Assembly (NCBI GenBank): GCA_003615045.1 | Contig: ML014249.1 | Coordinates: forward strand, 1-49,616 | Length of the DNA stretch: 49,616 nt | Source of the DNA: Caulochytrium protostelioides | Taxonomy: Eukaryota > Chytridiomycota > Caulochytriomycetes > Caulochytriales > Caulochytriaceae | Direction: 5' to 3' | Shown: in pieces, positions 31,604 through 40,918 of the stretch | Position numbering within the stretch: the stretch's first letter is position 1 | Layout: every line of letters begins with the position of its first letter | Program-made: the position numbers and the translations under genes | Notes under the pieces: model-generated | Database searches by the model: none | What the model was told of the DNA's origin: nothing | Seen by the model: the letters and a program-made list of their open reading frames with translations, nothing else

Positions 31604-31675
31604 GCTCCTACTGCCTTCTGCCCCCGCTGCCGCCAGCCGTGGCGCTCCCGCCGCCGGCTGTCAGCCGCTGTCGCC
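30927..31675. other. Spacer/leader before the SAC3-family gene
   Basis: The frame of the next gene stays open from an ATG at 31028, but this part would encode an Arg-rich stretch and ten Cys from the CTG repeat. It is read as promoter and leader. Confidence 0.5.
31573..31602. repeat. (CTG)10 trinucleotide repeat
   Basis: Ten uninterrupted CTG units ending 73 bp before the ATG of the SAC3-family gene, probably in its 5' leader. Confidence 0.93.
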
Positions 31676-34192
31676 ATGTCCGCCTACCCGTACGGCGCCG
31701 GTGCCCACCACCACGGCCACCCCTATGGCCGCGGCCCGGCCGACGCCGCGGGCGCCCGGCCCGCCGCCTCGCCATCGGCGCCCTTCACGTTCACCATGCC
31801 CACCAACGACACCTCGTCCCCGATCTACCACGAGTGGCACGCCTGGCTCGTGCAGCAGCCCAACTGGCAGCAGCGCTTCCACGAGGCCTCGAAGGCCGCG
31901 GCCGCGGCCGCCGCCGCGGCCGCCGCCGCCTCGGCACGCCCCGCAGCGCTCGGCGCTGCGGGCATGAACGGCATGCCCGGGTCGTATGATCCGTACGCGT
32001 ATGCGAGCCTCGCGGTCTCCCAGCAGTCGTCGGCCGAGCAGGCCGTCGCGCAGTACCGCAAGTCGACGGCGGCGGCGGTGGGCGGCCATGTCGCCGACGC
32101 TCCCGCTCCCCACTACGCGAACGCCTACCCGGCGGGCTACGGTCCGTCGCACGTGCTGACGCATCCATCGACCCACAGCGCGCGGCCGCTGTTCACGCCC
32201 GTGAAGCTCAAGACGAAGCGGTCGCTGCTGGACGACGACGACGACGACAATGGCCCGGGCAGCCATGCCAACGGCCGCAGCGGGCCGGCAAACGCCGGCG
32301 ACGGCACATCCATGAGCGGCGTGACGTCCGTGTCGTTGCCGCGGCACTCGCCCATCGCGGTGGAGGCCGGGTACCCGCCCGGCGTGCAGCAGGCGTGGCC
32401 GCCCGCGATGCTCCAGTGGCTGCACCGCGCCGAGGCCCCCGTCCTGATGTCCCTGTCGAAGCGCGGGGCCCTCGTCGCCGAGCTCCGCACCATCCTGGAC
32501 CGCACCATCCGCCGCAAGACCCTCCATACGGTGAACTGGACGGCGCGCGTGCTACCGGACACGTCGCTGTCGGCGCTCCAGCGCCAGAAACCGGCGGGCA
32601 AGGCGTCGCCGTCGCCATCCGCAGCCCAGGCGGCGCCGTCGAGTCCCGCTAAGTGGCGCCGCGAGAACCCCGTCGCGGGCGATTGGGGCCGTTCTCCCGG
32701 GTCCGCGCGCACCGCAGCGAAGGGGGCCGCCAATGGCGCTTCCGAAGGCCGCGGCGCGGACGCAGGCGGCAGCGACAGCGACAGCGACGAAGACGCCGCC
32801 GCCAGCGAGGCGCTGCTGACGCCCGCGCAGCGGAAGGCGCGGGATGCGCGGCTGATCGCGAGCGATGCCCATCTGCGCAAGCTTCCGCCGGCGCTGCAGC
32901 AGGCCGAGCTGGCGAAGCGGCGGCAGCGGCACCAGCGCTTCCTCGCGGACCGCGCGGCGGCCAAGGCGCGCGCGCAGCGCGAAGTCAAGGACGCTGAGGA
33001 GGCCTCGGCGGCGCGCGCCGTGTTTCTCGCCGCGGGCGCCGAGGGCAACCCCGACATCATCGACTGGGATCACCACACGATCGTGGGCACGTGCCAGCAG
33101 CTTGAGAAGCGGTATCTGCGCCTTACGTCGGCGCCCAACCCGGCAACGGTGCGGCCCCTGCCGGTGCTCCGCAAGACGCTTGCGTTTCTGGAGCAAAAGT
33201 GGCGCGAGGAAGGCAACTACGTCTATATCTGCAATCAGTTCAAGAGCTTGCGCCAGGATTTGACGGTCCAGCGCATCAAGAACGACCTCACCATGAGCGT
33301 CTACGAAACGCACGCCCGCATTGCGCTCGAACGCGCCGATCTCGGCGAGTACAACCAGTGCCAGAGCCAGCTGAAGGCCTTGTATGCGCGACTGCGCCAC
33401 ATCGCCCAGCCCGCGGCCGTCGACGAGTTCACCGCCTACCGGCTGCTCTACCTCGTGCACACCCGCAACACGAGCGGCATGGTGAGTGAACTCCGCGACC
33501 TCGCCATGACCCTTACGGCCGTGCCGCCCGCCACGGCGACGACGACCGCGACGGCGACCGCCGGCCAGCCCCCGCTCGCGTCGGCGCCCGCGGCCCCGGC
33601 GATCGGCCCGATGGTGCAGTTCGCGCTGGCCGTGCGCCACGCCGTCGCGATCGGCGACTACCACGCGTTCTTCCGGCTGTACGCGCTTGCGCCCAAGATG
33701 GCGCCCTACCTGATGGACCACATGCTGGAGCGCGAGCGGCTCCGCGCCGCCGTCGCCCTCGTTCGCGCCTCGCGGCCGCTCCCGCTCGACGTCACCCGCG
33801 CCGCATGGATCCTCGGGCTCCTCGCCGACCGCGACGCGGGGCTCGCCAAAGAACTGATCGAGGCCGGATTCGATCCGGAGACCCCGACGCCGGCGCCCGC
33901 GGCCCCTGGCGACGGCGCCGCGCCGTCATCGTCCGGCACGACGGCCTCGGCCTCGGCCTCGGCCACGGCGGCGCAGCGGAAACTGGCGCGGCTCGGCCAC
34001 CGCTGGTTCAAGGACCACGATGCCGTGCTCACGGCGTCGGGCGGCGGCGCGGCCGCGTCCCGCGGCCCAGCAGGCGCGCCGCAGGACGACGCATGGACGG
34101 TCGATACCCGCGCGTCGCTGGCGCCGCTCATGGCCCGCGAGCAAGCCGTCCGTCAGGCCGGCATCGACATCAAGGGCCAGATCCAGGAATAG
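31676..34192 (+). CDS. THP3: SAC3/GANP family protein, Thp3/LENG8-like
   Basis: 838 residues from the ATG at 31676. Thp3 and its animal relative LENG8 act with a PCI partner in transcription elongation, splicing and mRNP formation. The N-terminus has a Tyr/Pro/His-rich part, an Ala run (about 66-80) and SYDPYAYASLAVSQQ, typical of the group. A charged helical linker (about 385-450) precedes the SAC3 domain. That domain begins IDWDHHTIVGTCQQLEKRYL and includes VRPLPVLRKTLAFLEQKW, YICNQFKSLRQDLTVQRIKN and VYETHARIALERADLGEYNQ, then the conserved QCQSQLKALY. A C-terminal PCI-like helical part follows (HAVAIGDYHAFFRLYALAPK). These motifs are highly specific. It is about twice the length of yeast Thp3, mainly through low-complexity N-terminal sequence. 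It converges on the cyclin gene 204 bp away. Confidence 0.9.
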   Translation: MSAYPYGAGAHHHGHPYGRGPADAAGARPAASPSAPFTFTMPTNDTSSPIYHEWHAWLVQQPNWQQRFHEASKAAAAAAAAAAAASARPAALGAAGMNGMPGSYDPYAYASLAVSQQSSAEQAVAQYRKSTAAAVGGHVADAPAPHYANAYPAGYGPSHVLTHPSTHSARPLFTPVKLKTKRSLLDDDDDDNGPGSHANGRSGPANAGDGTSMSGVTSVSLPRHSPIAVEAGYPPGVQQAWPPAMLQWLHRAEAPVLMSLSKRGALVAELRTILDRTIRRKTLHTVNWTARVLPDTSLSALQRQKPAGKASPSPSAAQAAPSSPAKWRRENPVAGDWGRSPGSARTAAKGAANGASEGRGADAGGSDSDSDEDAAASEALLTPAQRKARDARLIASDAHLRKLPPALQQAELAKRRQRHQRFLADRAAAKARAQREVKDAEEASAARAVFLAAGAEGNPDIIDWDHHTIVGTCQQLEKRYLRLTSAPNPATVRPLPVLRKTLAFLEQKWREEGNYVYICNQFKSLRQDLTVQRIKNDLTMSVYETHARIALERADLGEYNQCQSQLKALYARLRHIAQPAAVDEFTAYRLLYLVHTRNTSGMVSELRDLAMTLTAVPPATATTTATATAGQPPLASAPAAPAIGPMVQFALAVRHAVAIGDYHAFFRLYALAPKMAPYLMDHMLERERLRAAVALVRASRPLPLDVTRAAWILGLLADRDAGLAKELIEAGFDPETPTPAPAAPGDGAAPSSSGTTASASASATAAQRKLARLGHRWFKDHDAVLTASGGGAAASRGPAGAPQDDAWTVDTRASLAPLMAREQAVRQAGIDIKGQIQE

Positions 34193-34396
34193 CCGACGGG
34201 ATCGGGCTGAGCACCGGCTGTTCCGGTGAAGAAAAAAAAAAACAGGTCCGCGGGTCACGGCACTCGGGGGAGGCTTTCCCCGGACACCCGGCCGAGACCA
34301 TCGCGCGCGCGTGTGTCATGTCAAAACTTTTAATTTATAGAGGGACTGCCAACAGCACCCCTTCAAGGTGGCCCGGCGGCGGCGCGGGATGGGCGT

Positions 34397-37300
34397 CTAA
34401 CAGAAATCGCCGAGGAAGCCGGCGGGCCGCGTCGTGCCGTAGGGCACCGCCGGATGCGGGCACGGTGGCGCGGGCAGCAGCACGATCTCGGCCGCCAGAT
34501 CGGCCAGGTTCGCCGCGGCGGCCGCGGCCTCCATCTCGGTCAGGGCGATGGCGGCGCGCGCGGCTTGCGCGACATGGGCCGCGGTCTGCTGGGCGCCGAC
34601 CGTGATGGACGACGAAACGGCGGCGGCGGCGGCCGCAGCGGCAGCGGCGGCGGCGGTCGCGCCGGCAAGGCTGCCGAGGGCGTGGTGGCTCCAGGGCAGG
34701 GTGGCCTTGGCGAGCGCGGTGACCTGGCGGTGCAGGATCGCGGCGGTCACGGCGGCATCGGCGGCGGCAGCCGCCTCCTTCTGGTTTTCGAGGTGCTGCA
34801 TCTTGCTGCGCCACGCGGCGGCGCTCATCTGGCTCAGCGTCTGGAGCCACGCGTCGTACGTCTTGGCCGTCGTGTAGAGGTCCCAGTGGACGACCGTCAG
34901 AAACTCGTGCTTCATGGCGACGAGCTCGCGGACATCAAAGCCGGTCACGTCGGCCCAGCTGTGGACCATGTACGCGGCGTCGTTCATGAAGGCGTCGGCG
35001 ATCATGAGCGCCGTCGTCCAGACGCGGAACGGCGCGTGCGGCTCAGTCAGCAGCCGTAGCGGCGTCGGCGGCAGCTGCTGCACCAGCATGTACAGATACT
35101 TGAGCGAGAGCAGCACCACATTCGGCTCGATGTTCGGCTGCGTCGCCTCAATCAGACGCTGCGCATACTGTGTCAGCGCGAGCAGCGGGTCCTCCGACTC
35201 GTCCGACGCCAGTGTCCCTGCCGCGGCCGGGGGCGGCATCGCCACCGGCGTCGTCGGCGTCGCATGGCCCGCCGCTGTCGCTGCCGGCGTCGTCGCATAG
35301 CCCGCGAGGGCGCCGTTGAGGACGGTCGCCGCACCCGCCGACGCCGACGAGTGGTGCTGGCGCCAGCGATCCATCGCGGGAAGCAGCGAATGCGAGACAA
35401 CGACCGCGACGAGGGACGCGAGCGAACTGTAGACGGTCGAGGGCGTCGGCGTCGGCGTCGCGGGCTCGGAGGGGCCGCCGGTCGCATGTGTCGCGGCGGC
35501 CGCCGCTGCCCGCAGGCCCGGGACGGGGCCGACGAGGGCGAGGGCGGCGGCGGGGCCCGTCGGCGGCTGCGACGGCGGCGGTGGCAGGGGCAGCGCGAGC
35601 GGGAGCTGCAGAGGCGGCATCCCGCGCTGGGGCACCGACCCGGGCATCGTTGTGGCCGCCAGCGCCGCGGTGGCCGGCGTCATGAGGAACGCCTCGTACG
35701 ACGTGGCGCCCGGCTCACGTTCCTGGGACCGTGCCGACGCGGACACGAAGGACACGAGGCTCGACTGGCTCGCATTGGAGAGGCGGCGCGAGAGCATGTG
35801 GTGCGGGGGTTCCACCGGTCGCAGGGGCAACCCGCCGCCCGTCGCGGCGGCGGCGGCGGCGACGGCGCTCATGTACATGGCGTCGTCCGAAAGCCGGGAG
35901 GCCATCAGGTGCGTGTCGCTGGCGCGGCGCGCGACGACATACGGATGGATCGGCGCGGCGACCGCGGCCGCGGTCGCGGCGAGCGAGGCGCGAGTCATGG
36001 CCGGCAAGCCGTCGAGATCCATCCCGTAGTCGGGCGACGCCATCCCAAAACTCGCGGCGCTGTGGCCGTCGTAAGGCAGGGCGCGGCCCGCGATGTCGCC
36101 ATGGAGCGGATACGGCATGCGGCTTGCCGGCAGCGCGTCGCTTGAGGGCGCGAGCGGCAGCGTCATGGTCATGGGCGACGCGGTGAGGAGCTGCAGCGAC
36201 TGCGCGAGGGGCGGTGTGAACGCTGCGGACACCGCGGCGGACGACGACGACGGCGGCGGCGGCGGCGGCATCGTGACGGCCCCGCCAAATGCGTCAAGCT
36301 GCCCGCCCTGGTTCCGTCGATGGGACGCCTGGGCCTGGATCTGCGCCTGGGCCTGCGCCTGCGCCTGCGCCTGGACGTGGGCCTGCGCCTGCGCTTGGAC
36401 ATGGGCCAGCCGCGCTGCCGTCAGGTCGGCGGCCGTGTAGCTGGCCGGTCGTGCTGGCTTGCGGGCCACACGGCCTGAGGCGACGGGCGCGCGCTTAGCG
36501 GTGGGGGCGGCGGAGGCGGCCGCCGGCGCGGCCGTCGCGGCGGACGGCGCGGCGCCCGTGCCGGGCGGCAGGCCCCGGAACGAACGGGCGGGCGAGGCGG
36601 CGACCGAGCCGGCCGAGGGCGACGCCGCGGGCAGGGATCGCACGGCGGCGTCGTACGCGGCGGCGTCGTATGCGGCGGGCGTCAGGGCCAGCGCGGCCGC
36701 CGTGACGGGCAGCATGGGCGGCAGCCGCGGCGCGGCGCGGGCGGGCGAGACGGCGGCGACGCGCGGCGGCGTCATGGCGGTCCGTGCCGCCGCTTGCGCC
36801 GCCGCGTGCGCCGCCGCGTGCGGGCCCATCGCCAGCGAGGACACGAGGGCCGCGTACTGCAGCGCCGAGAGCGTCGCGGGGACGTCGCTCGGGCCGTGCG
36901 GCGGCCGCGACGTCGGCGGCGCCGACAGCGGGCCGGCCAGGGGGTGGGAGGCCGGGGAGAGGGCGCTCGGCGGCGCGACGGCGTGGCGCGCCGGGCGGGG
37001 CGCGCCGGGCGGCGCGTAGCCGGCGGGGGTGGGCGTCCGGGCGACGGCGAGGGCCGACGCGGGGTGGGGCGACGCGACCGACCACGCGGCCTGGGCGGCC
37101 GGCGATGCGAGCGACATGGCGCCGAAGGACAGCGTGTTGTCGCCCATCCCGATGGCGGACGGTGAGGCGGCGATGGCGGCGGCGGCGGCGGCGGCGTCCC
37201 GCGCCGGAGCGGCGGTGGTTGAGACGGCCGGACGGCCGCCGTGGTGGGGCGCCGTGGGCAGGGACAGCAGTCCCGGCGGCGGCGGCGTCATGACGGGCGG

Positions 37301-38416
37301 GCGGCCCGCGTGGTCGACGGCCGCCATGAGCGCCGTGCTGGATGCCGCCGTCGACATGGGCAGGGTCATGGCCATAGCCAGGGGCAGCGACAGGGGCAGC
37401 GACAGGGGCAGCGAGACGGGAGGGTCGGCGCGCGGCAGGGCCTGCGTGAGCGGCTGGCCGCCCGAGACGGGGGCTGGCGGCAGCGGCGCCAGATGCTGGC
37501 TACTGATGTCGAGGGCCGTCATCCGAGGCGACGCGCCCGCCCCGGGGGGCGCCGGATAGGCCCGATTGACGGCGTCCTGCTGCTGGCGCTGCTGGACGAG
37601 CACGTGCTGCAGGAACGCGAGATCAATCGACCGGCGGCGCGGCGTCCTGAGGGCGGGCTTGCGGATGCCGCCGGCCGACGGCAGGCGTCCGGTCGCGGTC
37701 CCGGCACTCGCCCTGGCGGCGCCCGCCGAGGCCGTCGGGGCGGCCTGGGCCGCCGGAGGAAAGCCGCGGTACCACGCGAGGTCCATGGCGGCGGCATCCG
37801 GCGGCATCGACGCGACGGGCATCGGGAACCGCTGCGGCGAGCCGAGCGCCGGCACGGCCGACAGGCTGTAGGCGCCCACAGCGTCGTAGCCGAGCGCGGC
37901 AACGGGCGCGGCGGTCGGCGAGGCGCCGCCCGCCGGGCCCGACGCCGACGCCGTGGACGTGGCCGTGGCGAACGGCGAGGACGGCAGCGAGGACAGCGGG
38001 GCGTGGCCGTACGCGTGGTGCGGCGCCGGGGAGCCGTCGCGGAGCCGGCGGTCGCGCATCGAAGTCTTCGTGGCGGCGGCCGCAGGCAGATCGTGCGGTC
38101 CCGACGCGGCGTGTGGGGCGGCGGGGTCCACGGGCAGTGGCGGTCGCGGTGGCGGGGAGGCGGCCGCGGCCGCGGCGGCGGGGATCGCGTACAGCGCCGC
38201 GGGCGGGTAGCGCCGCTGGCCGTGGGCGGGCGGGAGGCCGCCGGCCGGGGCGGGCATGAAGGCGGCCGCCGCGCGATGGCCCGCGGTCGGCGAAGGCGCC
38301 GCGACGGCGTTCAGATCGCGCGGCGGGGAGGACGAGAAGGACAGCGCGGCGGCGGTCGCGGCGGCGGTCGCCTCCAGCGGCGGCGCGGCAGGCGGCGGGT
38401 ACGGCACGGTGGGCAT
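34397..38416 (-). CDS. PHO80/PCL-type cyclin with giant disordered N-terminus
   Basis: 1339 residues starting at the ATG at 38416. Residues 1-1060 are Ala/Pro/Ser/Gly-rich and disordered, with small repeats: LSLPLSLPLSLPLA near 335-350 and a Gln-Ala run near 670-695. A cyclin box lies at about 1075-1200: LLALTQYAQRLIEATQ, NVVLLSLKYLYMLVQQLPPT, VWTTALMIADAFMNDAAYMV, SWADVTGFDVRELVAMKHEF and LTVVHWDLYTTAKTYDAWL. This is the single-box PHO80/PCL/Clg1 type, whose members activate Pho85-like CDKs. Where most cyclins have Lys in the SKF motif and Glu in the LE..FL motif, this protein has Ala and Lys. After the box come about 140 Ala-rich helical residues. One exon. Confidence 0.82.
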   Translation of the reverse strand: MPTVPYPPPAAPPLEATAAATAAALSFSSSPPRDLNAVAAPSPTAGHRAAAAFMPAPAGGLPPAHGQRRYPPAALYAIPAAAAAAASPPPRPPLPVDPAAPHAASGPHDLPAAAATKTSMRDRRLRDGSPAPHHAYGHAPLSSLPSSPFATATSTASASGPAGGASPTAAPVAALGYDAVGAYSLSAVPALGSPQRFPMPVASMPPDAAAMDLAWYRGFPPAAQAAPTASAGAARASAGTATGRLPSAGGIRKPALRTPRRRSIDLAFLQHVLVQQRQQQDAVNRAYPAPPGAGASPRMTALDISSQHLAPLPPAPVSGGQPLTQALPRADPPVSLPLSLPLSLPLAMAMTLPMSTAASSTALMAAVDHAGRPPVMTPPPPGLLSLPTAPHHGGRPAVSTTAAPARDAAAAAAAIAASPSAIGMGDNTLSFGAMSLASPAAQAAWSVASPHPASALAVARTPTPAGYAPPGAPRPARHAVAPPSALSPASHPLAGPLSAPPTSRPPHGPSDVPATLSALQYAALVSSLAMGPHAAAHAAAQAAARTAMTPPRVAAVSPARAAPRLPPMLPVTAAALALTPAAYDAAAYDAAVRSLPAASPSAGSVAASPARSFRGLPPGTGAAPSAATAAPAAASAAPTAKRAPVASGRVARKPARPASYTAADLTAARLAHVQAQAQAHVQAQAQAQAQAQIQAQASHRRNQGGQLDAFGGAVTMPPPPPPSSSSAAVSAAFTPPLAQSLQLLTASPMTMTLPLAPSSDALPASRMPYPLHGDIAGRALPYDGHSAASFGMASPDYGMDLDGLPAMTRASLAATAAAVAAPIHPYVVARRASDTHLMASRLSDDAMYMSAVAAAAAATGGGLPLRPVEPPHHMLSRRLSNASQSSLVSFVSASARSQEREPGATSYEAFLMTPATAALAATTMPGSVPQRGMPPLQLPLALPLPPPPSQPPTGPAAALALVGPVPGLRAAAAAATHATGGPSEPATPTPTPSTVYSSLASLVAVVVSHSLLPAMDRWRQHHSSASAGAATVLNGALAGYATTPAATAAGHATPTTPVAMPPPAAAGTLASDESEDPLLALTQYAQRLIEATQPNIEPNVVLLSLKYLYMLVQQLPPTPLRLLTEPHAPFRVWTTALMIADAFMNDAAYMVHSWADVTGFDVRELVAMKHEFLTVVHWDLYTTAKTYDAWLQTLSQMSAAAWRSKMQHLENQKEAAAAADAAVTAAILHRQVTALAKATLPWSHHALGSLAGATAAAAAAAAAAAAVSSSITVGAQQTAAHVAQAARAAIALTEMEAAAAAANLADLAAEIVLLPAPPCPHPAVPYGTTRPAGFLGDFC
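36330..36405. repeat. In-frame hexamer repeat (Gln-Ala) in cyclin gene
   Basis: Tandem hexamers of GCCTGC/GCCTGG type; in the minus-strand frame they encode Gln-Ala with occasional His-Val or Gln-Ile. Confidence 0.8.
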
Positions 38417-38526
38417 GGCGGCCCGCGGCGGGGCCGCGGCACACCGCGTGGGCCGGGCACCGTGTCGCCGACGACGGCCCGGAGGGCGCCGGAACCGCGA
38501 GCAGCGGCGGCAGCGGACCGCGGCGG

Positions 38527-38558
<32 letters not shown>

Positions 38559-39300
38559 GCGGATCAGCGGTCAAGGCGAGCGCCGCGTGACGGACGGAGG
38601 CAGTCGGGAGGGGCAGGCCGGTGGCAGGACCATGGCGGCGCGTGAAGCATAGCGGCCAGGCCGGACGGGGCGGCGGGCGGCGACGGCGGGCGCGTCGATC
38701 GAGCAAAGGTCTGCGCCGGTCGAGGGGCAACGCCGCGCTCAGGACGGCGTGCACGGTGGCGCGCTGGGACGGCGCGTCGTCAGCGCCGGGCAGCGGCTGC
38801 CGGGGAGCCCGCGGACCAGCACGGGCGTCAGGCGGTCCGTCAATCAAATCGCGAAGCGAGGGCCATTGATCGGAGCGAGCCCGGCATGTCGTGGGCATGG
38901 GCGGCGGCGGATGGCGACGACGGGCGACGGCGGGCGGCGGGCGACGGGCGACGACGAGGACGATGACGAGAACGACGCCATACGCACGGCGCCGACGCGA
39001 TCGGACGGTGGCCCGGCCGGCGTGTCGATCCCACGCCTGCGAAGCTTTTGCCGCCGCGCGTCGCGAAAGCTTATCATGCGCCGAGTGACCGTCCGGCGGG
39101 AGCGCCTTCGGCGAGCCACGCGTGGCGGCGAGGCCCCGGGCACGCCGCGCTTCCTGGTGGTGGGGCGGCGGCCGGCGGCTGGGCCTGGGGCCGGGCGGCG
39201 CGGCGCCGAGCCCTGAGGCGACACGTCGGCCTTGCGCGCGGCGGTCGCCTTCGTCGGCCGGGGTCGCGGCGGGTCCCTGCCCGGCGTCGCCTGCGCTTGC

Positions 39301-39331
<31 letters not shown>

Positions 39332-39452
39332 ACAGGCACGGCGCGCGGCGCGCGGCGAAGGCGGTCGGATGAACCCACGACACCCCATTAACCTTTCCCG
39401 CTGGCCGCCGTCGCGTCCAGCCAGCCCCACGACCACGTCGCCGCCGCCGCGG

Positions 39453-39486
<34 letters not shown>

Positions 39487-40182
39487 AGGGAGGACCCAAC
39501 GCACCATGTGACCGTGACGATGCGTCGGCCCGCCGCGAGCCTGCCAGAGACCGGCTCGCCTCACGCCATCGGCGTCGGTCAGCGGCGTCCCAGCGCGGCG
39601 GCGCTGTTCCGTGCCGCGCGCACCCTGCCGACCCACCCGGCGTCAGGCGCGTTCCGGGGCCACGCCGGCGACCCGAGAACAAGAAAATTGCCTCATGGCC
39701 CTTTCCGGTGGAAGCACGAGCCACGCACGCGCGATGAATCCCGGCATCCTGGGAAAGCCTCCCCGGCGGACGGGCGGACGGGTATGCGGCCATCCGCGCC
39801 TGAGCCTGAGTCTGAGCCTGAGCCGCGGGGGGTTCCCTGGGGCCTGGCGCGGGATGCGCCGCGGCCCGCGGCGGGTGGAGCGCTGAACCAGGGGTGCCGG
39901 CGCTGACCCGCGGCGACGGCACGCGCACCTCGCAGGCCACCCGTACGCCGCGTCGATCCCATCCGCGTCGGGCAGGGCCGTCCACGCCCACGGCCGTGTG
40001 GCGCATCTCTGAGCCAAAGGGACGACGGGCGGCGACGCGTTCGGGCATGACGGCCGCCGGCGCGAAGGCGGCGCGCCTTCGCCGGGGGCCGGCGGGGGCC
40101 GGCGCCTTCGGCCCACGCCGGCGCCGTCAAGACGGCCGTCGTACCCATCGGCCGCACGGACACGCGTCCACGGCCGCCCGCC

Positions 40183-40244
<62 letters not shown>

Positions 40245-40918
40245 AGCCGCAGCGACAGTCGCAGCCGCGACGGCGACAAGGGGGCGAGGCGACCGCGCCG
40301 GAGACAAGCACGGACGCGCCGAGGCCTTCCCCCCGCCACGGCCACGGCCGCGACCATGACCATGGCCACGGCCACGGCGAGAGGTATGACGGTCGCCCAC
40401 GGTTGTCGTCACGGCGGCCGTCACCGCCGCGACCGCCACCGCCGCGAACCCCACCGCCTTCCCGAGCCCGGTCGCCGCATCGATCCTGAGCCCCCGCCCC
40501 AGGGATTCCACGGCGCTGCCTGAGCCCCGACGGCGTGCCGCATCCTCCCTCCGGCAAGCCTGCGGCAAGGAGGCCAGCCGCGGCACGGGCCGGGAACCCC
40601 GTTCCGTGTTCGCTCCAGACGGCGCCCCGGAGCATGCCGTCATTGCTTGACCTCGGCGGCGTCGCCGGTAGCCCGCCGACCGCGGCCGTATGGTCGTGCT
40701 GCGGTCGATGGCCGCCGTCCGCGCCATGCGGCCGCCACGGCGACGTGGCAGCATCGGCCTTCGGCGCCGGGCGCCGTGCAGGCACACCGTCCGTCACCGG
40801 AGTGCCGACGCCCACCGGCACTGGGCCGTCGGGCGGTCGCGATCGCGCCCAGCGGACGGGGTGCCCCCGGGGCACCTCTTAAGCTACAGAACGGGAGAGA
40901 GCGCCGCCAGCAAGGCCG
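38417..40918. other. GC-extreme spacer between two minus-strand genes
   Basis: About 2.5 kb with no convincing gene. It holds a CAG/CAA run at 38526-38562 in the leader of the cyclin gene, GCC runs at about 39300-39335 and 39430-39485, and a GGCGAC minisatellite. Long frames (for example 39643-40875 minus, 410 codons) are Arg/Pro-rich and overlap others on both strands. They are not called. Confidence 0.5.
40185..40244. repeat. (GGCGAC)10 minisatellite
   Basis: Ten perfect hexamer units in tandem, 60 bp, flanked by degenerate copies (GACAGCCGCAGC). Confidence 0.95.

Noticed and set aside
31028-31675. In-frame upstream ATG that would extend the SAC3-family protein by 216 residues
   Set aside because: The added part is Arg-rich with ten consecutive Cys encoded by the CTG repeat, and the family N-terminus begins naturally at 31676.
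39643-40875. 410-codon minus-strand frame between the cyclin and PPGG-repeat genes
   Set aside because: Arg/Gly/Pro-rich, overlapped by equally long frames on both strands, driven by the GGCGAC repeat.
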